Assembly: GCA_050178915.1 (NCBI GenBank)
Contig: JBFXFO010000066.1
Coordinates: 1-19,807, forward strand
From: JBFXAF01 sp050178915
GTDB taxonomy: Bacteria; Pseudomonadota; Alphaproteobacteria; Rhizobiales; Rhizobiaceae
Direction: 5' to 3'
Length of the DNA: 19,807 nt
Part shown: one piece after another, positions 1-7,136 of the stretch
How positions within the stretch are numbered: position 1 is the stretch's first letter
Layout of the letters: each line of letters starts with the position of its first letter
Program-made: the position numbers and the translations under genes
The notes under the pieces: model-generated
Databases searched by the model: none
Told to the model about the DNA's origin: nothing
The model's input: the letters and a program-made list of their open reading frames with translations, nothing else

Positions 1-1
1 C

Positions 2-880
2 CTGCTGGCGCTGGCGAGTCCCGAACTGGAAGTGCTCGGCATCACGGCGTTCGCCGGCAATGTTCCGCTGCGCCTGACCGAGAAGAACGCACGCAAGATC
101 TGCGAGCTCGCCGGCAGGCCTGAGACGAAGGTATTTTCCGGCGCGATCCGGCCGCTGGTGCGCCCGTTGCGCACCGCCGAGGAGGTGCACGGCAAGACCG
201 GCCTCAATGGCCCGCAGCTGCCCGAGCCGACGATGCCGCTGCAGGAGCAGCACGCGGTCGACTTCATCATCGAGACGCTGATGCGCGAGAAGCCGCGCAC
301 GGTCACGCTCTGCCCGCTCGGGCCGCTGACCAACATCGCGCTGGCGCTGATCCGCGAGCCGAAGATCGCGCAGCGCATCAAGCGCATCGTGTTGATGGGC
401 GGCGGCTTCTTCGAGGGCGGCAACATCACGCCGGCGGCGGAGTTCAACATCTATGTCGATCCGCATGCCGCCGACGTGGTCTTGAAGGCGGGCATCCCGC
501 TGACGATCATGCCGCTCGATGTCACGCACAAGGCGCTGACCACGAAGAAGCGCATCGCCGCGTTCCGCAAGAAGGGCACGCGGCCGTGCATCGCGGTTGC
601 CGACATGCTGGATTTCTTCGAGCGGTTCGACGAGCAGAAATACGGCACCGACGGCGGCCCGCTGCACGACCCATGCGTGATCGCCTTGCTGATCAAGCCG
701 AAACTGTTCAAGGGCCGCGAGGTCAACGTCGAGGTCGAGATCTCGTCCGAGCTCACCATGGGCATGACGGTGATCGACTGGTGGGGCGTCACCAAGCGGC
801 CGAAGAACGCCACCGTCATGGGCGACATCGACGCCGACGGCTATTTCGCCCTGCTGACGGAGCGCATCGGCACGCTGTAA
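2..880 (+). CDS. Nucleoside hydrolase (inosine-uridine preferring family), 5' partial
   Basis: Hydrolyses the N-glycosidic bond of ribonucleosides to give base and ribose, in the cytoplasm. The reading frame is open from base 2 and continues upstream of the window, so the N-terminal Asp-rich calcium/ribose motif (DTDPGxDD in the family) and about 20 residues are missing; 292 residues are visible. Family marks seen are LGITAFAGN near the start, the LCPLGPLTNIALAL segment, the VLMGGG strand, the AEFNIYVDPHAA block (Glu and Asn that contact ribose in characterised members) and the C-terminal GGPLHDPC, whose His-Asp pair is the typical active-site/metal pair. The gene converges on the amidase gene with only 6 bases between the stop codons. 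The ribokinase gene nearby could use the ribose released. Base preference cannot be read from the sequence. Confidence 0.93.
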   Translation: MLALASPELEVLGITAFAGNVPLRLTEKNARKICELAGRPETKVFSGAIRPLVRPLRTAEEVHGKTGLNGPQLPEPTMPLQEQHAVDFIIETLMREKPRTVTLCPLGPLTNIALALIREPKIAQRIKRIVLMGGGFFEGGNITPAAEFNIYVDPHAADVVLKAGIPLTIMPLDVTHKALTTKKRIAAFRKKGTRPCIAVADMLDFFERFDEQKYGTDGGPLHDPCVIALLIKPKLFKGREVNVEVEISSELTMGMTVIDWWGVTKRPKNATVMGDIDADGYFALLTERIGTL

Positions 881-886
881 GGGTCG

Positions 887-2347
887 TCACGCCGCGCCGG
901 GCTTCCACTCCAGCTCCGCCTCGTAACGCGCCGCGACACGCAGGCAGGCGAGGTCGCCACGCGGCGGGCCGATCAGTTGCAGCCCCATCGCGCGCCCTTC
1001 GCGATCGAAGCCGGCCGGTACTGCCACGGCCGGGCAGCCGGCGAGGCTGGCAAACATCGAGACCTCGAGCCAGCGGTGGTAGCTGGTCATGGCGCGCCCG
1101 GCGATCTCCTGCGGCCAGGTCATGCTGACGTCGAACGGGAAAATCTGCGCCGTTGGCAGCGCAAGGAAATCGAAGCGCTCGAACAGCCGCAGCACGGTCT
1201 GGTGCCACGCCGTGCGCACCGTCGAGGCGGCATAGACCTGCGGCGCGGTCAGGTTGAGCGCGCCCTCCACCTCGAAGATCGCTTCCGGCTTCAGCATCCT
1301 CCGCTTCGCCGGATCGTCGTAATGCGCCTTCAAACCGACGCCGCTGGTCGAGTGGCGGAGCGTGACGAAGGCCTGCCAAAGCGCCTCGAGGTCGAACTCG
1401 GGCACGCAAAGCTCGATGTCGAAGCCGGCGCGCTCCAGCCTGCCGAGCGCCTGCCCGCACACCTCCCGCACGCCGTCCTGCATCGGCAGATGGCCGCCGG
1501 CATCGCCGAGCCAGGCAATGGCGCCGCGCGACGCTGGCTGCTCCAAGCCGGCGAGGAAGGAACCGGTCGTGTCGAGCGAGAGCGGCGCGCGCGGGTCGTA
1601 GCCGGCCTGCACGTCGAGCAGCAGCGCGAGGTCGCGCACGGTGCGCGCCATGGGTCCCTCGATGCCGATCTGCGACAGCCACGCCTCGTTCATCGGCCCG
1701 GCCGGCACGCGTCCCTGCGACGGACGAAGGCCGAACACGTTGTTCCAGCCGGCGGGGTTGCGCAGCGAGCCGCCGAAATCGCTGCCATCGGCAACCGGCA
1801 CCATGTCGAGCGCCAGCGCCACCGCCGCGCCGCCGCTCGACCCGCCCGCTGACAGAGCCGGGTCGAACGCGTTGCGCGTGGTCCCGAACACCGGATTGTA
1901 GGTGTGCGAGCCGAGGCCGAATTCCGGCGTGTTGGTCTTGCCGATGACGATGGCGCCGTCGGCGCGCATGCGCTCGACGAAAAATTCGTCCTCGTCCGGG
2001 ACAAAGTCCGCGAAGATCGGCGAGCCGAAAGTGGTGGTGAGCCCCCTGGTCAGCGCCAAATCCTTGATCGCCACCGGCAGGCCGAACAGCCGCCCGTCCG
2101 CTTCGCCGCGCGCGACAGCGGCGTCCGCCACCTCGGCTTCGGCGAGCAGTTCACTGCGCCCGCGCAGCGACACGATGGCGTTTACGGCTGGGTTGGCGGC
2201 TTCGATGCGATCGAGGAAGGCGGCCATCACCTCGCGCGCCGAGAGGCTGCGCGCCTTGATCGCGGCCACCAGCGCGGTTGCCGGCATGCGGCAGATCTCG
2301 CTCGCCGGTGGAAGGCCGTGTTTGTTTGCCGGTCGCACCATGCTCAT
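887..2347 (-). CDS. Amidase signature family hydrolase
   Basis: 486-residue amidase-signature (AS) enzyme, which hydrolyses a carboxamide or related C-N bond through a Ser-cisSer-Lys triad; full length for the family. Lys95 (PVAIKDL) is the catalytic lysine, Ser170/Ser171 in GGSSGG supply the cis-serine, and Ser194 in GSDFGGS is the nucleophile. No signal peptide is seen, so it is probably cytoplasmic. The start ATG overlaps the ribokinase stop codon as ATGA, implying translational coupling; a second Met two codons downstream is an alternative start. The substrate cannot be predicted: the family covers indoleacetamide, allophanate, nicotinamide and aryl amides. Pairing with ribokinase hints at nucleoside or base catabolism, but that is inference. 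A GatA role is unlikely because no gatB or gatC lies nearby. Confidence 0.9.
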   Translation of the reverse strand: MSMVRPANKHGLPPASEICRMPATALVAAIKARSLSAREVMAAFLDRIEAANPAVNAIVSLRGRSELLAEAEVADAAVARGEADGRLFGLPVAIKDLALTRGLTTTFGSPIFADFVPDEDEFFVERMRADGAIVIGKTNTPEFGLGSHTYNPVFGTTRNAFDPALSAGGSSGGAAVALALDMVPVADGSDFGGSLRNPAGWNNVFGLRPSQGRVPAGPMNEAWLSQIGIEGPMARTVRDLALLLDVQAGYDPRAPLSLDTTGSFLAGLEQPASRGAIAWLGDAGGHLPMQDGVREVCGQALGRLERAGFDIELCVPEFDLEALWQAFVTLRHSTSGVGLKAHYDDPAKRRMLKPEAIFEVEGALNLTAPQVYAASTVRTAWHQTVLRLFERFDFLALPTAQIFPFDVSMTWPQEIAGRAMTSYHRWLEVSMFASLAGCPAVAVPAGFDREGRAMGLQLIGPPRGDLACLRVAARYEAELEWKPGAA

Positions 2348-3267
2348 GCCTGCCCCGTCAGCGCGGCGTCCACGTCGGCCGCAGTTGGAATGGACGGCTG
2401 GGCGCCCGGCTTCAGGCAGGCGAGCGACGCGCCTGCCGCCGCGCGGCGCAGCGCTTCGGTGAGCGGCAGCCCGGCTTCCAGACCGGCGGCCAGATAGCCG
2501 CAGAAAGTGTCGCCGGCGCCCACCGTATCGACCGGCGCGATGCGCAAGGCCGGCGTTTCGATGATCTTTCCGGCCTGTGCGGTCAGCACGCCGTCACCGC
2601 CCAGCGTGACGATCAGCGTTCGCCCCGTCTTTCCGGCAAATGACAGCATGCGCTCCTGCCGGCTGGCTCCGGCTAGCCCGAGCGTCCCGGCATAGAGGTC
2701 GAACTCGGTCTCGTTGGCGATGACATAGTTCGCCCCGGCAAGCAGCGGGGCCGCCTCGGCGCGGAAAGGCGCGGTGTTGAGAAGCGACACCGCGCCGGCC
2801 TGGCGAGCGGCATCCAGCGCAGCCTCGACCGTTTCAAGCGGCACCTCGTGCTGCAGCAGCAGATGATCGCCGGCAGCGAGTCCGGCGCCCGCGACCGCAT
2901 CGCGATCGACCAGCAGGTTGGCGCCCGACGCCACCGCGATCATGTTCTCGCCGCCGGGCCCGACCAGGATCAGCGCCACGCCGGTCGGCCTGTCTGTCTG
3001 CCGCACGCGCGAAAGATCGACGCTGCCTGCCTGCAGCAGATCCAGGGCCTGCGGCGCGAAGGGGTCGCGCCCGGTCGCTCCGACCATGCGCACGGAAGCG
3101 CCTGCGCGCCGCGCCGCCAGCGCCTGATTGGCGCCCTTGCCACCGGAGGTCGAGGCGAAGCGGTCGCCCGGAACCGTCTCGCCCGGCGCCGGCAGGCGAT
3201 CGACCGTGGCGATCAGGTCGAGATTGATGGAACCGATGACGATGACCAACCGCCCCTCCCGGCGCAT
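2344..3267 (-). CDS. rbsK: Ribokinase (PfkB family)
   Basis: Phosphorylates D-ribose to ribose 5-phosphate with ATP in the cytoplasm. The 307-residue frame (301 from the alternative start) shows the PfkB order: GSINLDLIATVDRLPAPGE at the N-terminus, substrate-binding GGKGANQALA at about 42-51, the ANETE motif at 184-188, the TLGGDGV ATP-site region at 221-227, and DTVGAGDTF at 247-255 with Asp253 as catalytic base. The spacing and motifs fit ribokinase better than fructokinase or adenosine kinase, although sugar specificity is inferred. It precedes and overlaps the amidase gene by 4 bases. The start is doubtful: the ATG at 3267 has no clear ribosome binding site, whereas GGGAGGGG lies 3 bases before an in-frame TTG at 3249, which would give the canonical N-terminus MVIVIGSIN. 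Confidence 0.9.
   Translation of the reverse strand: MRREGRLVIVIGSINLDLIATVDRLPAPGETVPGDRFASTSGGKGANQALAARRAGASVRMVGATGRDPFAPQALDLLQAGSVDLSRVRQTDRPTGVALILVGPGGENMIAVASGANLLVDRDAVAGAGLAAGDHLLLQHEVPLETVEAALDAARQAGAVSLLNTAPFRAEAAPLLAGANYVIANETEFDLYAGTLGLAGASRQERMLSFAGKTGRTLIVTLGGDGVLTAQAGKIIETPALRIAPVDTVGAGDTFCGYLAAGLEAGLPLTEALRRAAAGASLACLKPGAQPSIPTAADVDAALTGQA
3253..3260 (-). promoter_or_regulatory. Shine-Dalgarno-like site inside the annotated rbsK start region
   Basis: On the minus strand GGGAGGGG is followed after CGG by TTG at 3249-3247, in frame with rbsK. The GGAGG core lies 5 bases from the TTG, the usual spacing, and supports TTG as the true start in place of the ATG at 3267, which has only weak purine content upstream. 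The call rests on spacing alone. Confidence 0.45.
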
Positions 3268-3318
3268 CTGCGGATGCCCGGCTATACCGCGTTTTGACGG
3301 ACGGTTGCCAGCGTGGGG

Positions 3319-3789
3319 CTACTCGCAGCGCAGCGTTACGGTGCCGCGATAGGTGTCATGCGGGAACACGCCCGACGATTTGGTGGCGGTCAGGTCTATC
3401 GTCAGGTTGTGGGTATCGTTGAGCACGGTTACGGCGGTGTTGGCCGGGACGTCGGCACCGCCATTGATGCGCATGATCGACGTCATGGTGACGTTTGTGT
3501 TGCCGCCGCTCGGCGCGATGCTGAAGCTGGCCGGCGAGGTCGTCGAGAGCGCGAAACAGGTGAGCTGCAGCAGCGGGATGGAGCCGATGCCGGCGGTGGT
3601 GACGCTGGCCGTGGCGGCCTTGCCGCCGGGCTGGCGCGAGCCGAGGATCGTGGCGCCGACATTGGGTCGCATGCGGCCATCGGCGCCAAGGTTGATCGTG
3701 CATACTCCGACGTCGAGAGCGTGCGCTGCCTCGGCCATGCCGAGCAATGCCACCATTGCCAGCGCGATCGCGGAGAGCGAACGGCGCAT
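3319..3789 (-). CDS. Exported pilin-like beta-sandwich protein (spore coat U / DUF4402-like)
   Basis: A 156-residue predicted secreted protein. The start at MRRSLS is chosen because a standard Sec signal peptide follows at once: RR, a hydrophobic core at about 6-18, and AHA before residue 25. The rest is low in charge, rich in Thr, Ser, Asn and Ala, with alternating polar/hydrophobic strands and a C-terminal DTYRGTVTLRC, resembling the last strand of fimbrial or spore-coat-U-type subunits. Cysteines are at 30, 78 and 155. I do not recognise the family with certainty; no chaperone or usher gene is visible in the window, so assembly into a pilus is not supported here. The protein aligns without gaps over its first 50 residues with the truncated paralogue upstream (Cys30, Gly38-Arg39-Met40, Pro42-Asn43 shared), pointing to a tandem duplication. 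It ends 51 bases before the ribokinase frame. Confidence 0.7.
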   Translation of the reverse strand: MRRSLSAIALAMVALLGMAEAAHALDVGVCTINLGADGRMRPNVGATILGSRQPGGKAATASVTTAGIGSIPLLQLTCFALSTTSPASFSIAPSGGNTNVTMTSIMRINGGADVPANTAVTVLNDTHNLTIDLTATKSSGVFPHDTYRGTVTLRCE

Positions 3790-4000
3790 CGGCGCCACCG
3801 GGCGCCGGCGTTGGACCAGCCGCCCGACACCCAGCCATTCCTGGATTTCTTCTTCTTCGACGCCATGACGACACGCCTGGTGTCCTGCGCCGCCGACGTG
3901 TCGATGCCGTGCGTCGCCGCACGATCGACGCCTGGGCGCGCTGGCGATGCCGTCCGGGTCGAGCCCCATCTTGAGCAGCCGCAGTTCCGTCTTCAGCCGC
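3790..4000. other. Unexplained DNA between the truncated and intact pilin-like genes
   Basis: About 210 bases that match neither side of the tandem pair. On the minus strand two stretches look coding by G/C in the third position but lie in different frames: one reads SERLKTELRLLKMGLDPDG just after the truncated paralogue breaks off, and another reads VVMASKKKKSRNGWVSGG further on. A plus-strand frame (PFLDFFFFDAMTTRLVS, ending at 4008) is equally open. None has a convincing start plus ribosome binding site, and none resembles a family I recognise. It may be a decayed gene fragment carried in by the event that truncated the upstream copy. Confidence 0.4.
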
Positions 4001-4153
4001 TCCGATGAGGTTGTTCAGCGCCGCGTTCGGGGTCATGCGGCCGTTCTGGGTGACGCTCAGCGTGCAGGTCGGATCGACGGTGCCGTCGAAGATGACCCCG
4101 CTGGTCGCAGCGAATGCGTTGAGCGGAGCGGCCACGAGGCCGACGAGGAGCAT
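4001..4153 (-). pseudogene. Truncated paralogue of the exported pilin-like protein
   Basis: Begins with a short signal peptide (MLLVGLVAAPLNAFA, or three residues longer from a TTG at 4162) followed by ATSGVIFDGTVDPTCTLSVT and NGRMTPNAALNNLIG. Cys30, Gly-Arg-Met at 38-40 and Pro-Asn at 42-43 fall at exactly the same positions as in the intact protein downstream. After about residue 51 the similarity stops: the frame stays open but turns into Arg/Gly/Ala-rich sequence of non-coding character and would run out of frame across the intact gene, which is not credible. The expected further 105 or so residues of beta-strands are absent. I call it a 3'-truncated gene copy; a sequencing or assembly error is a less likely alternative, since no other frame restores the similarity. 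Confidence 0.6.
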
Positions 4154-4162
4154 GGAACGCAA

Positions 4163-4347
4163 ATTGGACCGCCTTCTTGAATTGGCTGAAATGCAATCCG
4201 CCCATCCCCGACAGCGAGTGTTAGATACGCATAGTTAATGAAATGTTACCCGAACTATAGATCCGGTCTCCCAACAATCCAGAAATGATCTCGCACTTGC
4301 TGTGTACTGCTTTGATTTTCGCTGACGACAGCCTGATCTGGACGGCA
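4163..4347. other. AT-richer intergenic region upstream of the pilin-like pair
   Basis: Contains the least GC-rich stretch of the window (about 4219-4262), consistent with a promoter for the minus-strand pilin-like genes. A 6-base inverted repeat, ATAGTT at 4231-4236 and AACTAT at 4253-4258, is separated by 16 bases; it could be an operator or chance. No good -35/-10 pair was found, and no terminator hairpin was recognised after the methyltransferase gene. Confidence 0.3.
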
Positions 4348-5226
4348 TTATCCGCCCAGATGCCCGGCCTCCCAACCCAGCATGGCGCGCTTGCGCGTCA
4401 GACCCCAGTGATAGCCCGTGAGGGCACCCGACTTGCCGAGTGCGCGATGGCAAGGCACCACGAAGGAGAGCGGATTGGCGCCGACCGCGGCGCCGACCGC
4501 GCGGCTTGCCGCCGGCGACCCGATGCCGGCCGCGATCGACGAATAGGAACGCGCCGTGCCCATCGGGATGCGCAGCAGCGCCTCCCACACGCTCACCTGG
4601 AAGTCGGTGCCGATCAGCACGACGCGCAGCGGCTCCTCGCTGCGCCATTTGGCTGGATCGAACACCCGCGCCGCATAGGGCGCCGTCGCCGACAGATCCT
4701 CGACATAGGTGGCGTTCGGCCAGCGCCGCGTCATGTCGTCGAGCGCCGCGGCCTCGCCGCCGGCATCGCAAAAGGCAAGTCCGGCCAGCCCGCGCGCCGT
4801 CACCATGATCAGCGCGATGCCGAAGGGCGAGATGTGATAGCCGTAGCGGATCGTCAGCCCGCCGCCGCGGCTCTTGTAGTCGCCGGGCGACATCGCCTCA
4901 TGCGTGACGAACAGATCGTGCAGGCGTCCGGGACCGGACATGCCGACCTCGAACGAGGCTTCCAGCAGCGGCGCGCCGTCGTTCAGCAGCTTGCGCGCAT
5001 GGCTCAGAGTCACCGCCTGCAGGAATGCCTTCGGCGACAGGCCGGCCCAGCGGGTGAACAGCTTCTGCAGGCTGGTCGGCGTCTCGCCCACCTCGGCGGC
5101 CAGCGTGTCAAGCGACGGCTGGTCGCGGTAGTCGAGGCTGATCTTCTCGATGACGCGGCGCACTGTTTCATAGTCGTCGCCGACGGGCGTGATGTCCCTG
5201 GTCAGCATGGCGGTCTGGGCGTTCAT
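4348..5226 (-). CDS. Ada-like protein: AraC-type HTH fused to O6-alkylguanine-DNA methyltransferase
   Basis: 292-residue DNA repair protein that transfers an alkyl group from O6-alkylguanine to its own cysteine. Residues about 16-118 form an AraC-type DNA-binding domain (two helix-turn-helix units; TSLQKLFTRWAGLSPKAFLQ aligns with the equivalent part of E. coli Ada). About 125-200 is the ribonuclease-H-like N-subdomain, and 205-292 the methyltransferase core with PCHR at 258-261, Cys259 being the acceptor, preceded by the family pattern RAVGAAVGAN. The amino-terminal zinc/phosphotriester domain of Ada, with its Cys38-type acceptor, is absent, so the phosphotriester-triggered switch to activator cannot work in the E. 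coli way. The start is well supported by AAGGAGA 7 bases upstream. The upstream DUF2244 gene is co-oriented, 76 bases away. Confidence 0.9.
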   Translation of the reverse strand: MNAQTAMLTRDITPVGDDYETVRRVIEKISLDYRDQPSLDTLAAEVGETPTSLQKLFTRWAGLSPKAFLQAVTLSHARKLLNDGAPLLEASFEVGMSGPGRLHDLFVTHEAMSPGDYKSRGGGLTIRYGYHISPFGIALIMVTARGLAGLAFCDAGGEAAALDDMTRRWPNATYVEDLSATAPYAARVFDPAKWRSEEPLRVVLIGTDFQVSVWEALLRIPMGTARSYSSIAAGIGSPAASRAVGAAVGANPLSFVVPCHRALGKSGALTGYHWGLTRKRAMLGWEAGHLGG

Positions 5227-5233
5227 GGTGGTG

Positions 5234-5240
5234 TCTCCTT
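5234..5240 (-). promoter_or_regulatory. Strong ribosome binding site of the Ada-like gene
   Basis: AAGGAGA on the minus strand, 7 bases before the ATG at 5226. It fixes the start and rules out the longer open frame that runs upstream to 5613 across the DUF2244 gene. Confidence 0.75.
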
Positions 5241-5302
5241 GAACGCGAATATCGCCGCTTCGACCCGCCATTCCCACCCGATTCCTGCGCCTCGAACGGC
5301 TT

Positions 5303-5812
5303 TCAGCCGGCCTTTGCCGTGGCCAGGGCGTTGCCGAACGCAGCGGCGAAGCTTTCGCGATCGTCGGGGTTGAGGAACGCACCGATCGGCACCTGTCGCC
5401 CCTGCCCTTCCACCGCCATGCGCGTGATGCCGATCTCGGCGTGGCGGTCGACGCTGAAGCGGGCCCAGAACGGGTTGAACCGATACGTCTCGCTCCTGCC
5501 CGACGGCGCCACCTTGCGGATATCGACCAGCGTGCGCGACACCGACACCTCCTCGCGGGCGCGCGCCGCGCGGTAGTTGATGCGGAACGCGATGTAGATC
5601 GCCAGCACGTCAAGGCCGAAGAAGCCGAAGATCGGCCACGCGCCGACCGACAGGAAGAAGATGCCGGTCACGACCCAGGCGAAAAGCAGCGCGCCGATGA
5701 GGAGCCAGAAGCCGGTGCGGCCGAGCGAGCGGTAGGGCGTCAGCAGCGCCCGGAAGAAGGGCTGCTCCGGATCGTTGCCGGCGACGGCCGTGCCTGTGTT
5801 TGTCTCTGGCAT
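5303..5812 (-). CDS. DUF2244 family membrane protein
   Basis: 169-residue inner-membrane protein of unknown function, common in alphaproteobacteria. Two adjacent transmembrane helices at about 34-55 and 58-77 are joined by a short GAWP turn, making a hairpin; a soluble C-terminal half carries family-like features such as the arginine-rich INYRAARAREEVSVS segment and the FNPFWARFSVDR block. The start ATG at 5812 lies only 22 bases from the start of the divergent nth gene and has no obvious ribosome binding site (the upstream minus-strand sequence is CAGCCCCG). There is no alternative Met before the membrane helices. Downstream it is followed by the Ada-like gene on the same strand, possibly co-transcribed. 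Its role is unknown; proximity to two DNA-repair genes is suggestive only. Confidence 0.85.
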   Translation of the reverse strand: MPETNTGTAVAGNDPEQPFFRALLTPYRSLGRTGFWLLIGALLFAWVVTGIFFLSVGAWPIFGFFGLDVLAIYIAFRINYRAARAREEVSVSRTLVDIRKVAPSGRSETYRFNPFWARFSVDRHAEIGITRMAVEGQGRQVPIGAFLNPDDRESFAAAFGNALATAKAG

Positions 5813-5834
5813 CGGGGCTGATTATAGAGGGCGC

Positions 5835-6590
5835 ATGCCAAAGCCCAAAGGCAAAATTGCCGCAGAGGAAGCGCCGCGTGCCGCACCGCCGGCACGCAGG
5901 AAGCGCACGCCGCGCAGCCGCTACACGCCGGCCGAGGTGCACGAGATTTTCCGCCGCTTTTCCGTGCAGAGACCGGAGCCGAAGGGCGAGCTCGAGCACG
6001 TCAACGCCTACACGCTGCTCGTCGCCGTGGTGCTGTCGGCGCAGGCCACCGACGCGGGCGTGAACAAGGCGACGCGCGGCCTGTTCGCTGCCGCCGATAC
6101 CCCGCGCAAGATGGTCGATCTGGGCGAGGAGGAGGTCGGCCGCCACATCAAGACGATCGGGCTCTGGCGCAACAAGGCGAAGAACGTCATCGCGCTGTCG
6201 CAGGCGCTCATCGACCGCTATGGCGGCGAAGTCCCGGGCGAGCGCGACAGGCTGGTCGAGCTGCCCGGCATCGGGCGCAAGACCGCCAACGTCGTGCTCA
6301 ACATGGCGTTCGGGCAGCCGACCATGGCGGTCGACACCCACATCTTCCGGATCGGCAACCGCCTGCATCTGGCGCCAGGCAGGACGCCGGACCAGGTCGA
6401 GGCCGGGCTCGTCCGCATCATCCCCGACGAGTACATGCGTCACGCGCATCACTGGCTGATCCTGCACGGACGCTATGTGTGCAAGGCGCGCAAGCCGGAT
6501 TGCTGGCGCTGCGTGATCGCCGATCTGTGCAAATACGAGGACAAGAGCGCGGACGAACCCGCGCCGCTCGTTCCGCTCGACGACGACTAG
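5835..6590 (+). CDS. nth: Endonuclease III (base-excision repair DNA glycosylase/AP lyase)
   Basis: 251-residue bifunctional glycosylase that removes oxidised pyrimidines and nicks abasic sites. The helix-hairpin-helix is ELPGIGRKTANVVL, with catalytic Lys149, followed by VDTHIFR with catalytic Asp167. The C-terminal 4Fe-4S cluster motif is perfect: Cys216, 223, 226 and 232 in C-x6-C-x2-C-x5-C spacing. About 35-40 extra residues at the N-terminus, rich in Lys, Arg, Ala and Pro, precede the globular domain compared with the 211-residue E. coli enzyme; such basic extensions are seen in relatives. The start MPKPKG is chosen because AGAGGG lies just upstream; an in-frame codon at 5775 would place the start inside the divergent DUF2244 gene. 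The stop TAG shares the palindrome CTAG with the stop of the convergent DUF2214 gene. Confidence 0.95.
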   Translation: MPKPKGKIAAEEAPRAAPPARRKRTPRSRYTPAEVHEIFRRFSVQRPEPKGELEHVNAYTLLVAVVLSAQATDAGVNKATRGLFAAADTPRKMVDLGEEEVGRHIKTIGLWRNKAKNVIALSQALIDRYGGEVPGERDRLVELPGIGRKTANVVLNMAFGQPTMAVDTHIFRIGNRLHLAPGRTPDQVEAGLVRIIPDEYMRHAHHWLILHGRYVCKARKPDCWRCVIADLCKYEDKSADEPAPLVPLDDD

Positions 6591-7042
6591 TAGCCGTAGC
6601 CGCGCGCCATCATGGCGGCGAAGATCGGCACCAGCGCGAAGCAGATGGCCTCGGCGCGGATGAAACGGCGCGCCGCCGCGATCTGGTCGTCGGGCACCAC
6701 ATAGGACGGGTCGGACGCCGCCGCCTTGCGCCACGCCAGGATGCGCCTCGTCGGCAGGATGGAAAGCAGGCCCATTGCCAGGAAGGCGGCCATCTTCGCC
6801 CAGAACGGCCAGATGGCGACGTAATATTCCCAGCCCTTCAGCCCGAAGATCACGCGGCCGATGCCGACGAGGACCACGGCGCCGGCGATGCCGCCATACA
6901 TCGAGTCCAGCCGCCCCACGAGCGCCAGATTGTTGCCGGTGAGGCCGGGTCGCACGAGGAAGGCCTCGGCGATGAAAACGCCGGCGTACATCAGGATCAG
7001 CAGATGATGCAGGCTGGCGAGGATGAGGTCCGTCGTGTCCAT
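6587..7042 (-). CDS. DUF2214 family membrane protein
   Basis: 151-residue polytopic protein with four predicted transmembrane helices at about 6-28, 48-66, 80-97 and 130-147. Features typical of DUF2214 are the N-terminal LHHLLI, the RPGLTG segment after helix 1, the LDSMYGG motif before helix 2, GLKGWEYY and FWAKM before helix 3, and LPTRRILAW after it. The start at MDTTDL is chosen because the hydrophobic first helix begins immediately and the longer frame upstream is basic, low-complexity sequence. Function is unknown; His12-His13 in the first helix might bind a cofactor, but that is speculation. It overlaps the end of nth by 4 bases, tail to tail, and lies 94 bases downstream of murJ on the same strand, with a GC hairpin between. 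Confidence 0.82.
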   Translation of the reverse strand: MDTTDLILASLHHLLILMYAGVFIAEAFLVRPGLTGNNLALVGRLDSMYGGIAGAVVLVGIGRVIFGLKGWEYYVAIWPFWAKMAAFLAMGLLSILPTRRILAWRKAAASDPSYVVPDDQIAAARRFIRAEAICFALVPIFAAMMARGYGY

Positions 7043-7089
7043 GCAATCCGCCTTTGCGCCCGCCCGCGTGTTCGGTGACGCAAGGATAG

Positions 7090-7106
7090 GCCGGCGCCGC
7101 GCCGGC
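7090..7106 (-). terminator. GC-rich hairpin downstream of murJ, weak terminator candidate
   Basis: GCCGGC arms at 7090-7095 and 7101-7106 with a 5-base loop, extendable to 8-base arms with a single-base gap. It lies in the 94-base gap between murJ and the DUF2214 gene. There is no T-run on the minus strand after it, so it may only be a chance GC palindrome. Confidence 0.25.
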
Positions 7107-7136
7107 TTCAACCGGCGGGTGTCAGCATCGTTTGGC

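Noticed and set aside
3356..4000. Full 268-codon reading of the truncated pilin-like copy
   Set aside because: After about codon 51 it becomes Arg-rich non-coding-type sequence and crosses the intact paralogue out of frame.
5227..5613. N-terminal extension of the Ada-like protein as its missing sensor domain
   Set aside because: The added sequence is out of frame with, and overlaps, the DUF2244 gene, lacks the Cys zinc ligands, and a strong ribosome binding site fixes the start at 5226.
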